From an uncultured Flavobacteriaceae bacterium (lineage in GTDB: Bacteria > Bacteroidota > Bacteroidia > Flavobacteriales > Flavobacteriaceae), in NCBI GenBank assembly GCA_947498845.1, contig CANMLX010000007.1, forward strand, positions 1 to 64,000: DNA of 64,000 nucleotides, given 5' to 3'. The notes under the pieces were generated by a model. That model saw nothing but the letters and a program-made list of their open reading frames with translations, was not told where the DNA came from and did no database searches. The translations under genes and the position numbers were made by a program. The stretch's first letter is position 1. The number at the start of each line of letters is the position of its first letter. Positions 7,470 through 16,400 of the stretch are shown piece after piece.

Positions 7470-7629
7470 CATCTTTTTCCTATTTCATTAGAGGATTCGA
7501 TAGCTCCTGATAATGAGGTTCGATTAATAAATCTATTTGTAGCTAGTTTAAAGTTATCAGATTTGGGATTTAAGACAGATTTTATAGAAAACGGAAGGCC
7601 AGCTTACCATCCTAGTGACTTAAAAGTGT
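7470..7629 (+). pseudogene. N-terminal fragment of IS1182-family transposase
   Basis: The frame from 7470 reads HLFPISLEDSIAPDNEVRLI, then NLFVASLKLSDLGF and ENGRPAYHPSDLK. That is the conserved N-terminal domain of IS1182-type transposases (IPxxHxVRxxxxFV, GRPxYxPxDLLKL). It breaks off after DLK. Other fragments of the same family, not obviously from the same copy, lie at 12263-12697, 24750-25212 and 41197-41320. Confidence 0.7.
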
Positions 7630-7634
7630 TAACC

Positions 7635-7666
7635 AAAAAAAAGAGGCTATCTTTTCAGACAGCCTC
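7635..7666 (-). terminator. Terminator of the left G8 gene
   Basis: On the minus strand the stem GAGGCTGTCTGAAAAGATAG closed by CCTC is followed by a run of T (plus-strand A-run at 7635-7642). It lies 16 bp after the stop codon of the G8 gene. Confidence 0.8.
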
Positions 7667-7682
7667 ATATCTGATAATCTTA

Positions 7683-10600
7683 TTAGTTCTTCATAATGAT
7701 GAACTTCTTCCCTTGACCTTGTTTTGTATAGATAACATAAATACCATCGTTAAACCCTTCTAAGTTGATAGTTTCTAACTCGTTGTGATCTTTATCAAAA
7801 TTTCCTTCTAATACTACCTTTCCATTTAATGAACTTATTATATAATGGATATTTTGGTCCATCAACTCTGATAAATCCATGTTTATATAATTTTGAGCGG
7901 GATTGGGTGCTATCGAAAAACTAGCAACTCCTTCTATAAAGTGAGCTTCACCAAAATTAGATATGATTTCTGTACCATCTGAGTATTCTATTTTTACACG
8001 GTAGTAATTCATCCCGACTTTTGGATTATCATGTATCCAATTGTATTCCTCTGTACCGTCTACTAAATCTGTAGGGGATACTACACTTATTGTTTCAAAG
8101 TCATTTTTATCTTCATGGGAACACTGAAAATTGATTTGATCGATTGGCTTATGCTTCAATTGATATACTTTGAAATTCAAATCCGCTTTTTGATTCAGCT
8201 GAGGTGTAACTTGAAAATCATTATCCAAAGAGGATAGTCTTTGTTGAACGCCGTTATTAGCCTCACAATCACTAAAAAGTACATTTCCTTGCCCATCGAC
8301 TACCCAAATTCTATTATCATCTCTTACAGAAATATGATTGCCAGTTTGGTCTGATTGTTTAGACCATACTTGACTTCCTTCATAAAAATATAAACTTCCA
8401 TCGCTTTCTGACAATGCCCATATATTTCCCGTTCCTTCTGCGATACCTATATCTCTTGCTTTAAAAGTTCCTTTACGAAACCAGTTATTATTGATTAATT
8501 GATAGACAAATCCATCTGTTCCTATTATCCAGGCATTACCATCAACATATACATCCAACTTCTTAGCTCTTACAGATGGATTGATTTGAATCCAATTAAA
8601 TGGATTAGAATTTCGTTTATAGACAATACCACCATTACCTATAACATACAGGGCATTTCTATTGGCGCCAACATCAGTAGCGCTACCACTAACCAAAACC
8701 CATTGGTTAGACGGACTGAAACGATATATTTTACCATCTGTCGCAACGACCATAGCTTGTCCACCACCTCCTACATCAACTCTATCCGCCTGGAAACCGC
8801 CATCAGGAAGAATTACCCAATTATTATCTCTGCGTTCATAAATTCGTCTATTGGTACCTACTACAAACATTTTTCCTAATCCACTTCCGATATCTAATGC
8901 TTTTCCATTTATTGGCGTGAAATCGCAGATTCCACTAGTAGTTGGAGCAGCACCTTGTTCGAAATAAATATAATTTTCATGAATTCCCTGTCCTCGATTC
9001 ATTATTTTCACATACAAGTCACCATTTCCTGCGGTATAATAAGTATCTCGATTGGCATTCCTAAGCAAACTTAAACTATTGACTCTAGGTAAATCTCGAC
9101 GTGTTACATTATTTTGAGGTCTCATTCTATTGGCCTGACCTGGCATGTGAAGTGTTACACCAACCGAATTAGACCGCATTGACCATTGGTGTAATGTAAG
9201 CATTAATTTTTCTGTGGAAAAATTGATTCCATCAGGAAACGCCACTGTATATTCTTGGCCGATTTTTAGTTGTCTACAAAATCTACCGCGCCCTAAATGA
9301 ATAATGTCTCTAGAAACTCCATGCGGAGCAGTGAATACCATTCGTGGTGCATCCCTAGGGTCATTACCCGGAATCACTCGTGGATTGTAGGTTGTTGTTT
9401 GGGGAACGGAGGTTTGCAAATTTGCGAAACGACTTCTTGTAACTGAATATGAAAATCTACCCGGACCACGAATATCGCCTGCGCTCTCATCTATATTAAA
9501 GTCATCGGTCATCATAAAAGAATAACCAGAACCTCCACCAAAACCTGTGGTCAAAGAGCCATCACGATCATAAATATCTACGTTTACACGATCACCATGA
9601 CTGGATTTTCTCATATTTATATAAGTGCCATCATTTTCATAGGTCAATTTTTCTACTTCGTAGCCTGAACGTACTCTATTTCCACCCCATGTACGAAAGA
9701 ATTTAGTTCCACTTTCGCCAAAGCCGGCAATATGGACATTTTCAAGGTATGTTTGCCCATGATAAAACGTATTGCCGTTCACTTCCCCCGTATTAGGATT
9801 ACCTCGACTACGACCTATCATTAAACCATTTCGAATTAGCGTAGGGTCCGAATCAAAATTAGAAGTATAGTTATCTGCAGCTTTAAAGTTGATAAATGTA
9901 TGTCGCACGTTGGTCACTAAAGGATATAAACCAACGCCACTTTGATATACGGTGAAATTTTCGTAAACAGGATCTACATTATTGAATACTATTTCAAACT
10001 GATTAAATTCTCCTGAGGACATACCATCTGGAGTACCAATTTCTGGAGATAGGGCTACAACAAGACCGGTCTGCGAAGAGTGCACAGCATTATTTCTAAA
10101 GGCTTTTAATGCATGTGCTCTTGGGTTATAGTTACTAAACTCTGGGATGTCTCTTGAAGCACCTCTTGGCTTACCAGGCTGCCCAAACCAATACCCTGAA
10201 CCTTCGCTACCTGCAACCACATTACCAATGAACTCGTTATTGGCATTGGCAATCCAAAATGCTGCTGTAGTTCGAGAACGCTTGCCTCTATCAAGGAAGT
10301 TATCTGTATTATCAACAACAAATGCAGCTCCATTGCGATCGTTATCCTTATGTACACGATGTATGCCAAACGCAATATTATTGATGAAACGATTGTCTTC
10401 TTCAACACCATCTTCAGTAAAGAATCCATGACCATGAATATCATGGGCTACAATACCTTCTACTAAAACATTATTGGCTGTATGCACCACTACAGCTCGA
10501 TTATTACTATTTGTTATACTTGAATTTCTAAATACATCTCCAGATCTATTACGAGCTAAATGCCAATGAAATGGGTAACGACCTAAACGACCAGCTTGTC

Positions 10601-11654
10601 CCATAAGGTCTAACTGAACTCCCTCAACAGAAATTTGACCAGCAGTAGGCATAATCATAATGTGCCCTCCTACGCCATTGGTTGCTTTGCCATTGCTGCC
10701 AGTTTGCAATCTAGCTCTATCTCCAAAATTATTATCTGTGTCTTGAGAAGCTAATCCTTGTATCTTTACCTTTCTACTGAGCAAAGCTACCTCCGCTCTC
10801 ATATCTATAGATCGAGATCCACCTATGATGTTATTACTCATTGGATCAAGATCATTTCCATAAGTTTCTATTTCACCATAGTGACGGTAAGTCAATGCCC
10901 TATTCAATGTAAGAACCCTATTAGCTCCTTGATTCTGTATATTCGTTATTGTTCGTACATCTTCTTGTGTATAATCCATCACAGAACTTGCAATTACGAT
11001 TTGATCGCCTACTTGCCAATTAAACACCCCATCATGAGCACCTGAAAGGGCTCCACTGTGATTACGATCTATGATATTGGCAACTGTAATTCTATTAGTA
11101 CCAGCATTTGCAGTCCGTGTAAGTTTGGTGAAACTTATTTTGTCTTCCCCAAAAAACTGTAAACGTCCACCGCCAGCTGCCATCAAAAATCCATCATTGT
11201 TCTGAATGTTCAAATTGCTACCATTTGCCAAAGGAATACTATGGTCAGCATTGGGATTGGTACCAGTAAGTGTAACCGTAAAGTTACTTTGGTTATATCT
11301 ATTCCCTGCTGTTCCGATTCTGAATATTCCATCACTATTAACATGTATCCATCTTGTTCTCAAAGATTTATTTGTGTTGTTTTCCGTCACTTGTAAAACA
11401 CCATGCACTACTACTTCTTGAGCATTATGATTTCCGACTATATTAACGGTAGTGTTGTTACCTATAATAGCGCGGGTATTGGCATTAGGCACACCATTAG
11501 ACCAAATACCTGAATTTGTCCAATTTCCATTTGCTACAGAGGTCGTCGTAGCCATTACTGCTTCTGAATAATCCTTCAGTTCAGGACTAGAAAAATGATT
11601 GGCTGAAGTACTAAAAGTGATCAATAAAAATAATTGTAAAATAATTTTTTCCAT
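7683..11654 (-). CDS. G8-domain / beta-helix secreted protein with tectonin-like propeller and T9SS tail
   Basis: A protein of 1323 residues. In order: a signal peptide (about 1-20); a G8 domain from about residue 37 (GNWTNSGIWSNGVPNANTRA, then VVVHGVLQV); a long right-handed beta-helix region with DAHDxHGHG-like motifs (IVAHDIHGHGFFTEDGVEE) as in CEMIP/TMEM2-related proteins; a repeat region near residues 915-1135 with AxDIGxGxGxxxVVGTNRxIYxR units like tectonin propellers; and a type A sorting domain (APNPAQNYINMDL ... GIYVIYTKQGQGKKFIIMKN). It is probably secreted or surface-attached through T9SS. The substrate is unknown; eukaryotic relatives act on hyaluronan, which cannot be assumed here. 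Its sampled GC (about 35-43 percent) is nearer the host than that of the divergent paralogue at 13419. Confidence 0.85.
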   Translation of the reverse strand: MEKIILQLFLLITFSTSANHFSSPELKDYSEAVMATTTSVANGNWTNSGIWSNGVPNANTRAIIGNNTTVNIVGNHNAQEVVVHGVLQVTENNTNKSLRTRWIHVNSDGIFRIGTAGNRYNQSNFTVTLTGTNPNADHSIPLANGSNLNIQNNDGFLMAAGGGRLQFFGEDKISFTKLTRTANAGTNRITVANIIDRNHSGALSGAHDGVFNWQVGDQIVIASSVMDYTQEDVRTITNIQNQGANRVLTLNRALTYRHYGEIETYGNDLDPMSNNIIGGSRSIDMRAEVALLSRKVKIQGLASQDTDNNFGDRARLQTGSNGKATNGVGGHIMIMPTAGQISVEGVQLDLMGQAGRLGRYPFHWHLARNRSGDVFRNSSITNSNNRAVVVHTANNVLVEGIVAHDIHGHGFFTEDGVEEDNRFINNIAFGIHRVHKDNDRNGAAFVVDNTDNFLDRGKRSRTTAAFWIANANNEFIGNVVAGSEGSGYWFGQPGKPRGASRDIPEFSNYNPRAHALKAFRNNAVHSSQTGLVVALSPEIGTPDGMSSGEFNQFEIVFNNVDPVYENFTVYQSGVGLYPLVTNVRHTFINFKAADNYTSNFDSDPTLIRNGLMIGRSRGNPNTGEVNGNTFYHGQTYLENVHIAGFGESGTKFFRTWGGNRVRSGYEVEKLTYENDGTYINMRKSSHGDRVNVDIYDRDGSLTTGFGGGSGYSFMMTDDFNIDESAGDIRGPGRFSYSVTRSRFANLQTSVPQTTTYNPRVIPGNDPRDAPRMVFTAPHGVSRDIIHLGRGRFCRQLKIGQEYTVAFPDGINFSTEKLMLTLHQWSMRSNSVGVTLHMPGQANRMRPQNNVTRRDLPRVNSLSLLRNANRDTYYTAGNGDLYVKIMNRGQGIHENYIYFEQGAAPTTSGICDFTPINGKALDIGSGLGKMFVVGTNRRIYERRDNNWVILPDGGFQADRVDVGGGGQAMVVATDGKIYRFSPSNQWVLVSGSATDVGANRNALYVIGNGGIVYKRNSNPFNWIQINPSVRAKKLDVYVDGNAWIIGTDGFVYQLINNNWFRKGTFKARDIGIAEGTGNIWALSESDGSLYFYEGSQVWSKQSDQTGNHISVRDDNRIWVVDGQGNVLFSDCEANNGVQQRLSSLDNDFQVTPQLNQKADLNFKVYQLKHKPIDQINFQCSHEDKNDFETISVVSPTDLVDGTEEYNWIHDNPKVGMNYYRVKIEYSDGTEIISNFGEAHFIEGVASFSIAPNPAQNYINMDLSELMDQNIHYIISSLNGKVVLEGNFDKDHNELETINLEGFNDGIYVIYTKQGQGKKFIIMKN

Positions 11655-11725
11655 AATTTCATTGTTAAATAGTCTTTTAAATACTTTTTCTCTTTCTTAA
11701 ACTATAAGAAACGGCAAATAAGCCA

Positions 11726-11751
11726 AAATACCTATTTAGGGTATTTTTTTT
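11726..11751 (+). terminator. Hairpin with T-run between the G8 gene and transposase debris
   Basis: AATACC and GGTATT form a short stem followed by eight T residues on the plus strand. It lies about 75 bp upstream of the left G8 gene, so it could instead be an operator for that gene. There is no clear plus-strand gene before it. Confidence 0.35.
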
Positions 11752-11981
11752 CGATATCTTGCGACAAATTGGAGATGAATAACAATTTTCTAAAGAATTG
11801 TATATTGTTTAAATACAATACATTACCACTTTATAAAGAGGTCAAAAGATGGCTCATGGAACCGAATGTGGTCAGCATTACTATTGATTAATAAATCTAA
11901 ATTTAGAGCTATCTTTTTAACATTGAAATTTTCTTTACTAAAATGTTGAGCGATTTAGAGTAAATATACATAGAAATAAAC

Positions 11982-12191
11982 GGATTGTTTTTAAATACAG
12001 ACGCTGAATTTGATAGTAAAGAATTTCGGGAAATATGTTTTTAAAAAGGAATTATCACTAATATTCATTACAACAAACGAAATTCAAAAAACACTGATAA
12101 TCAAACTTTTTTGGATGATTTACTTTATAAAAATCGTTTTGCTGTTGAGAGAATTAATGCTTGGATTGAGATAAATGAAATCCAAAATTAA
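11982..12191 (+). pseudogene. Remnant of an IS4/IS5-type DDE transposase
   Basis: The frame reads GLFLNTDAEFDSKEFREICF, then a stop (TAA at 12042-12044), then KGIITNIHYNKRNSKN and LLYKNRFAVERINAWIE. This is the LNADAGFDSxEFR ... RFAVERTNAWID pattern of IS5-group transposases. Both ends are missing and it carries an in-frame stop, so it is dead. Confidence 0.65.
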
Positions 12192-12200
12192 ATACTATCG

Positions 12201-12224
12201 AACATCAGTAACCGTTGCACAACC
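12201..12224. repeat. Collapsed junction motif, copy 1
   Basis: AACATCAGTAACCGTTGCAC followed by AACC. It follows the IS5-type remnant by a few bases. The shared framework with copies at 12780, 33152 and 34403 is AACAnnnGTAACC(G/A)TT and then ACAA three or four bases on. Confidence 0.45.
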
Positions 12225-12262
12225 CATTAAATTCCTTAAAAGCTTATTTCAAAAATGGCTTT

Positions 12263-12697
12263 TTAAGGAAGAATAGTGGGGTGAGTTGAGTAAGTTGTCA
12301 AAATATTTACAACCCTTAAAAAGCTTTTATTTAAGTCCTCAATGATGTTTTTAAGTGCTTTTGATATGCTAAGTACTCCTCCCCCTATTTTTACATGTAT
12401 TGTAGTGAATTTTAGATACTTTTTCAAGTTGTAAGCCATGGCTGATAAATGCATGACTTTGTTCGCCTGAGAAATGCCCAGTGTATTTACTTTTCTCATA
12501 CCTAGAAATTGGGTAAGCGTACCAAAAACTGGCTCTACTGTACTCTGTCGCTTTCTTTTCATAAATTTCCCCTTAGGAGTATTCAATCGGGCTATATTTC
12601 GCTCGTATTCTGCTCTATAATAAGTCACTGTAATACGCTTTTCTTTTGCTGTTTTCCCAAGACACTTTTCACGTAGTGAACACTCTGAACAGATTGG
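12263..12697 (-). pseudogene. C-terminal fragment of IS1182-family transposase
   Basis: The frame starts inside CSECSLREKCLGKTAKEKR, the cysteine cluster of IS1182 transposases, and runs through TYYRAEYERNIARLNTPKG, RQSTVEPVFGTLTQFLGMRK and NKVMHLSAMAYNLKKYLKF. The N-terminal three quarters are absent. The first possible start is a GTG at 12628, so no functional enzyme can be made. Its 5' edge joins abruptly to an unrelated gene tail at 12696. Confidence 0.8.
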
Positions 12698-12809
12698 AAA
12701 AAATGCGTTGGCTGAATTGCAAAAAGATAATTTGAGAATGTCAGATTATCCAAGAGCAGAATACAGAAATCCAGTTGCTAACAATGGTAACCGTTACACA
12801 AGTTCCTAA
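12696..12809 (+). pseudogene. Tail of an unidentified gene running into a junction motif
   Basis: An open frame without a start, GKNALAELQKDNLRMSDYPR, AEYRNPVANNGNRYTSS, then stop. The last residues NGNRYTSS are encoded by a collapsed junction motif (12780-12803). The extra lgt gene shows the same thing, its product ending TGNRYTS... The gene was cut at its 5' end by the transposase fragment. Confidence 0.4.
12780..12803. repeat. Collapsed junction motif, copy 2
   Basis: AACAATGGTAACCGTTACAC followed by AAGT. It differs from the copy at 33152-33175 at only one of 24 positions, although the two lie more than 20 kb apart beside unrelated genes. Confidence 0.7.
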
Positions 12810-13418
12810 TTTCAAAAAGTAAGCTTTAAAATAAGCGATTCTAAGAGGGCTTAAAAAAGAGGTTATCAATTCATTATAACCTGTTTTTCAATATAACCTT
12901 AGTTACTTGAGTTTTTACTTCCCTTTTTGCTATTGTTGAAATATTGACAACGCTTTTAATGGCGTAGCCAACAGTTCAACAATATAAAACCATTAATATG
13001 AGGGAATTATAATTTTAAAATATCGTATTTTTATAACCTAGGACTTAGGAAAGGGCTTTACATAGGACATACTGTTTTAGGTAACTCGTTACAAAAATTT
13101 GATCCAATTACGATAGTGTTCCAAATACTACCGTGTTCGTATTGCTCTACTCAGCTTGCCTTTTATTTCAGATAACACTGCACCTGCAGTCAGTTTGTTC
13201 TTATAAGAACAGTAGGTGGTTTAGGGCAAATTATACGTCCTGAAGAAGAAAGAGTGCAAGGTATCTGTCATTAGTTGCTTATACTTATTTATTTAAAAGA
13301 TGAATACATCCCATTCTTAACTTTAATACTTAAAGAAAAAAACAACTGCATACAGTTTGATTAACTTATATATTATGCAAACTAAATTTTACTAATACTA
13401 ATACCAAAAACTAACAAA
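12810..13418. other. Gene-poor stretch upstream of the chimeric G8 gene
   Basis: No gene is recognised. A short frame near 13200-13260 reads RTVGGLGQIIRPEEERVQGI and may be the tail of a lost gene. The 40 bases before 13419 are AT-rich. TTTG near 13357 and TAAATTTT near 13383 could be -33 and -7 elements with a rather long spacer (23 bases), so the promoter is only tentative. Confidence 0.4.
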
Positions 13419-16400
13419 ATGAATCCCAATTTTTTTTCACCTAGAAAATTCTTTCATCAAATTTTATGGAAAAGAGAGATGATGAATTTACGATCAAAAT
13501 CAATTATTTCACACTCCCATTTCAAGATGTACATATTATGCATAATGTGTATGTGTTTTTCCTTGCAAAATTTACAAAGCCAATCCGTCGTTACCGCTAT
13601 CAATAGCGGTCCATGGGACTCAGCTGCCACATGGGGTGGACGGGTTCCTGGTACCAACGACCGAGTCATCATCTCTCGTGGTGTAACGGTCGATATCACC
13701 GGCAACCACAACGTTGACGAGGTCGTCGTCCACGGAACGCTGAGAGTTCCAGAAAATGGTCAAGGTACCGTTGGCGGCAGCAGCGCACAAACCTTCGCTG
13801 CCGGTGCAACCCGCAGCGGCGTCGATGTGGGAGACAGAGTAACGGGCACTGGATACATCATGTATTCGGGCGGCCCTCAACAGACTCAAGTACTACAGCG
13901 ACGATTCAATATTCGTGCTGACGCTTCAACTCGATTCATTGCCGTGCGTAATTCCGGCGGTACTTGGCAGTACAACCAAGGCGGTTCCAACACCTCAGGC
14001 GGCTGGGTGAACTTCACCCCTGCATCGACCGACCGCTTGGTCGCGTCGGTTGATTTTTCTGCAGATACGGTCACTGCATTAGCGGGATCTCTTGGACGTA
14101 TCCAGGGAATCGCTTCGGGTTACACCTCTGGTGACCTAACATTCCAGGCGGACACCTGGAATGGTTCGTTCAATGAGGGCGAGTTCTACGTTCAGGGAAC
14201 GTCCTTCACTGTGGGCGGCAGCGCGCAAACCTTCGCTGCCGGTGCAACCCGCAGCGGCGTCGATGTAGGAGACAGAGTAACGGGCACTGGATACATTATG
14301 TATTCGGGCGGCCCTCAACAGACTCAGGTACTGCAGCGACGATTCAATATTCGTGCTGACGCTTCAACTCGATTCATTGCCGTGCGTAATTCTGGCGGTT
14401 CTTGGCAGTACAACCGAGGCGGTTCCAACACCTCAGGCGGCTGGGTGAACTTCACCCCTGCATCGACTGACCGCTTGGTCGCGTCGGTTGATTTTTCTGC
14501 AGACACAGTCACTGCGTTGGTGGGATCTATCGGAAGCATTCAGGGAATCGCCTCGGGTTATACCTCTGGTGACCTGACATTCCAGGCGGATACCTGGAAT
14601 GGTTCGTTCAATGAGGGCGAGTTCTACGTTCAGGGAACGTCCTTCACTGTGGTCGGCAACAGTGGTGGTGTTGGCAACACCGCGTTTCCTGCGAGCCGTT
14701 CGTTGATAACGGACTGGGTTCACGTAAACAGCGGTGGTGTGTTCCAGATCGGAACAGCAAATAATCGTTTCGACACCGGTAACTTTAAGTTGACTCTTAC
14801 AGGTACCAATCCACTTGCCGATCACGTGATTCCGATGGCTAATGGTAACAATATGAACATGAATAACAATGACGGGTTCTTGATGGCCGCCGGTGGTGGT
14901 CGTCTACAGTTCTTTGGAGAAGAGCGACTCAGCTTCACCAAGCTTTCGCAAACTGCCGAAGCTGGTTCCACCACGATCGTGGTGGAGAACGTTATTGAAC
15001 GAAACTTCGATCGGACCACCTCTGCAGCGTCGGATGGGTCGTTAAATTGGGAAGTCGGTGACGAAATCGTCATCGCTGCCAGTGGTTTCAGTTACAAGGG
15101 TGAAGACGTCCGTACGATCACCCGCGTTCAAAACCTTGGTTCCACGACGCGACTGACGCTCAATCGGGCGACGACTCATCGGCACTACGGTGAGCGAGAG
15201 CGCTATGGCCGAAACTTGCGTCCGGGCAGTCGCCCGGCATCAGGCCGCCCCAATGTCATCGACTTGCGTGCCGAAGTCGCATTGATCAGTCGTAACATTT
15301 TGATCAAAGGTCTTGATGCGCAAGACACTGATAATTCGTTTGGTGATCGCGAGAGATTACGAGTGCACAGTGGTGGTAGTCAAGATGGTAAGAGCATCAA
15401 CGGTATAGGTGCCCACATCATGATCATGAACACGGCGGGTCAAACGACTGTCGATGGGATTCAGATGGATCAAATGGGCCAAGCGGGACGACTAGGGCGT
15501 TATCCAATCCACTGGCATTTCGGTGGTGACAAGCGTGGTGACGTTGTGCGTAATTCGAGCATCACCAATTCCAACAACCGCGCGGTCGTGGTTCACGGAA
15601 CTGACAATGTCTTGATTCAGGGAGTCGTGGCCCATGACGTTCATGGTCATGGCTTCTTCACAGAAAGCGGTGTCGAGCGAGGGAATCGGTTCGAAGCCAA
15701 TATTGCTCTGGGCATTCACCGTATCGCCGGTACTCCGTTCGTCGTCGATGCCGCAGATAAGTTTGGTGACGGTGGCGCTCGCTTCCGTACGACTGCGGCA
15801 TACTGGATCACGGGTGCGAACAATGCATTCGTAGGCAACGTTGCTGCTGGCGCAGGTGGAAGCGCGTTCTGGATCGCTCAGCCTGACGATCCGGTCAACA
15901 CCCCGGTGGGTACCCCTTTTGAACCTTGGCTGTCGTCGGACCCTTACCTTGCATCGATGTATCAGCGTGATCCCGATCGGGAACGATTAGGACGGTTCGA
16001 CGGAAACACGGGGCATTCAATGTGGACTGGGTTGATCGTCATCCCTGGGGGTCACCCAGACTTCCGAGCCTCCAATGCGGGTCGATTCCGCGAGAATGTT
16101 AACTACTTCAACAACGTTGATCCCGTATTCTCCAACTTGACGTTCTACAAAACGTCAACCTCACTTTATCCTTTAGTGACGAATGTCACACTTCAGTTCC
16201 CCAATTTCCGGGCCGCCGACAATGAAGTCACATTAATGGACTCAGATCCGATGCGGATCGACGGCGGACTGATTGTCGGTAACAGTCGTGGTAATCGGCA
16301 ACGCGGAGGGCCTCGGAACGCGAGAGATGGAAACCGCTTGTTACAGCTGTATCACGGTTACTCGGTGTTCAAAGATGTTCACATTGCGGGCTATCGAGAT

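Noticed and set aside
7563..7763. A 66-codon plus-strand protein
   Set aside because: It starts inside an IS1182 remnant, and its second half is the opposite strand of the left G8 gene's terminator and 3' end.
10106..10444. A 112-codon minus-strand frame and a 94-codon plus-strand frame inside the left G8 gene
   Set aside because: Both overlap the clearly conserved beta-helix coding sequence in other frames and show no recognisable protein features.
13770..14652. Tandem repeat that might be a CRISPR array
   Set aside because: The unit is 441 bp, coding, in frame and present only twice. There are no short repeats with unique spacers anywhere in the window.
13457..15073. Several minus-strand open frames of 60-130 codons inside the chimeric G8 gene
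   Set aside because: They are opposite-strand shadows of a GC-rich coding region with a repeat, so they occur twice with the same wording. They have no family features and no room for their own signals.
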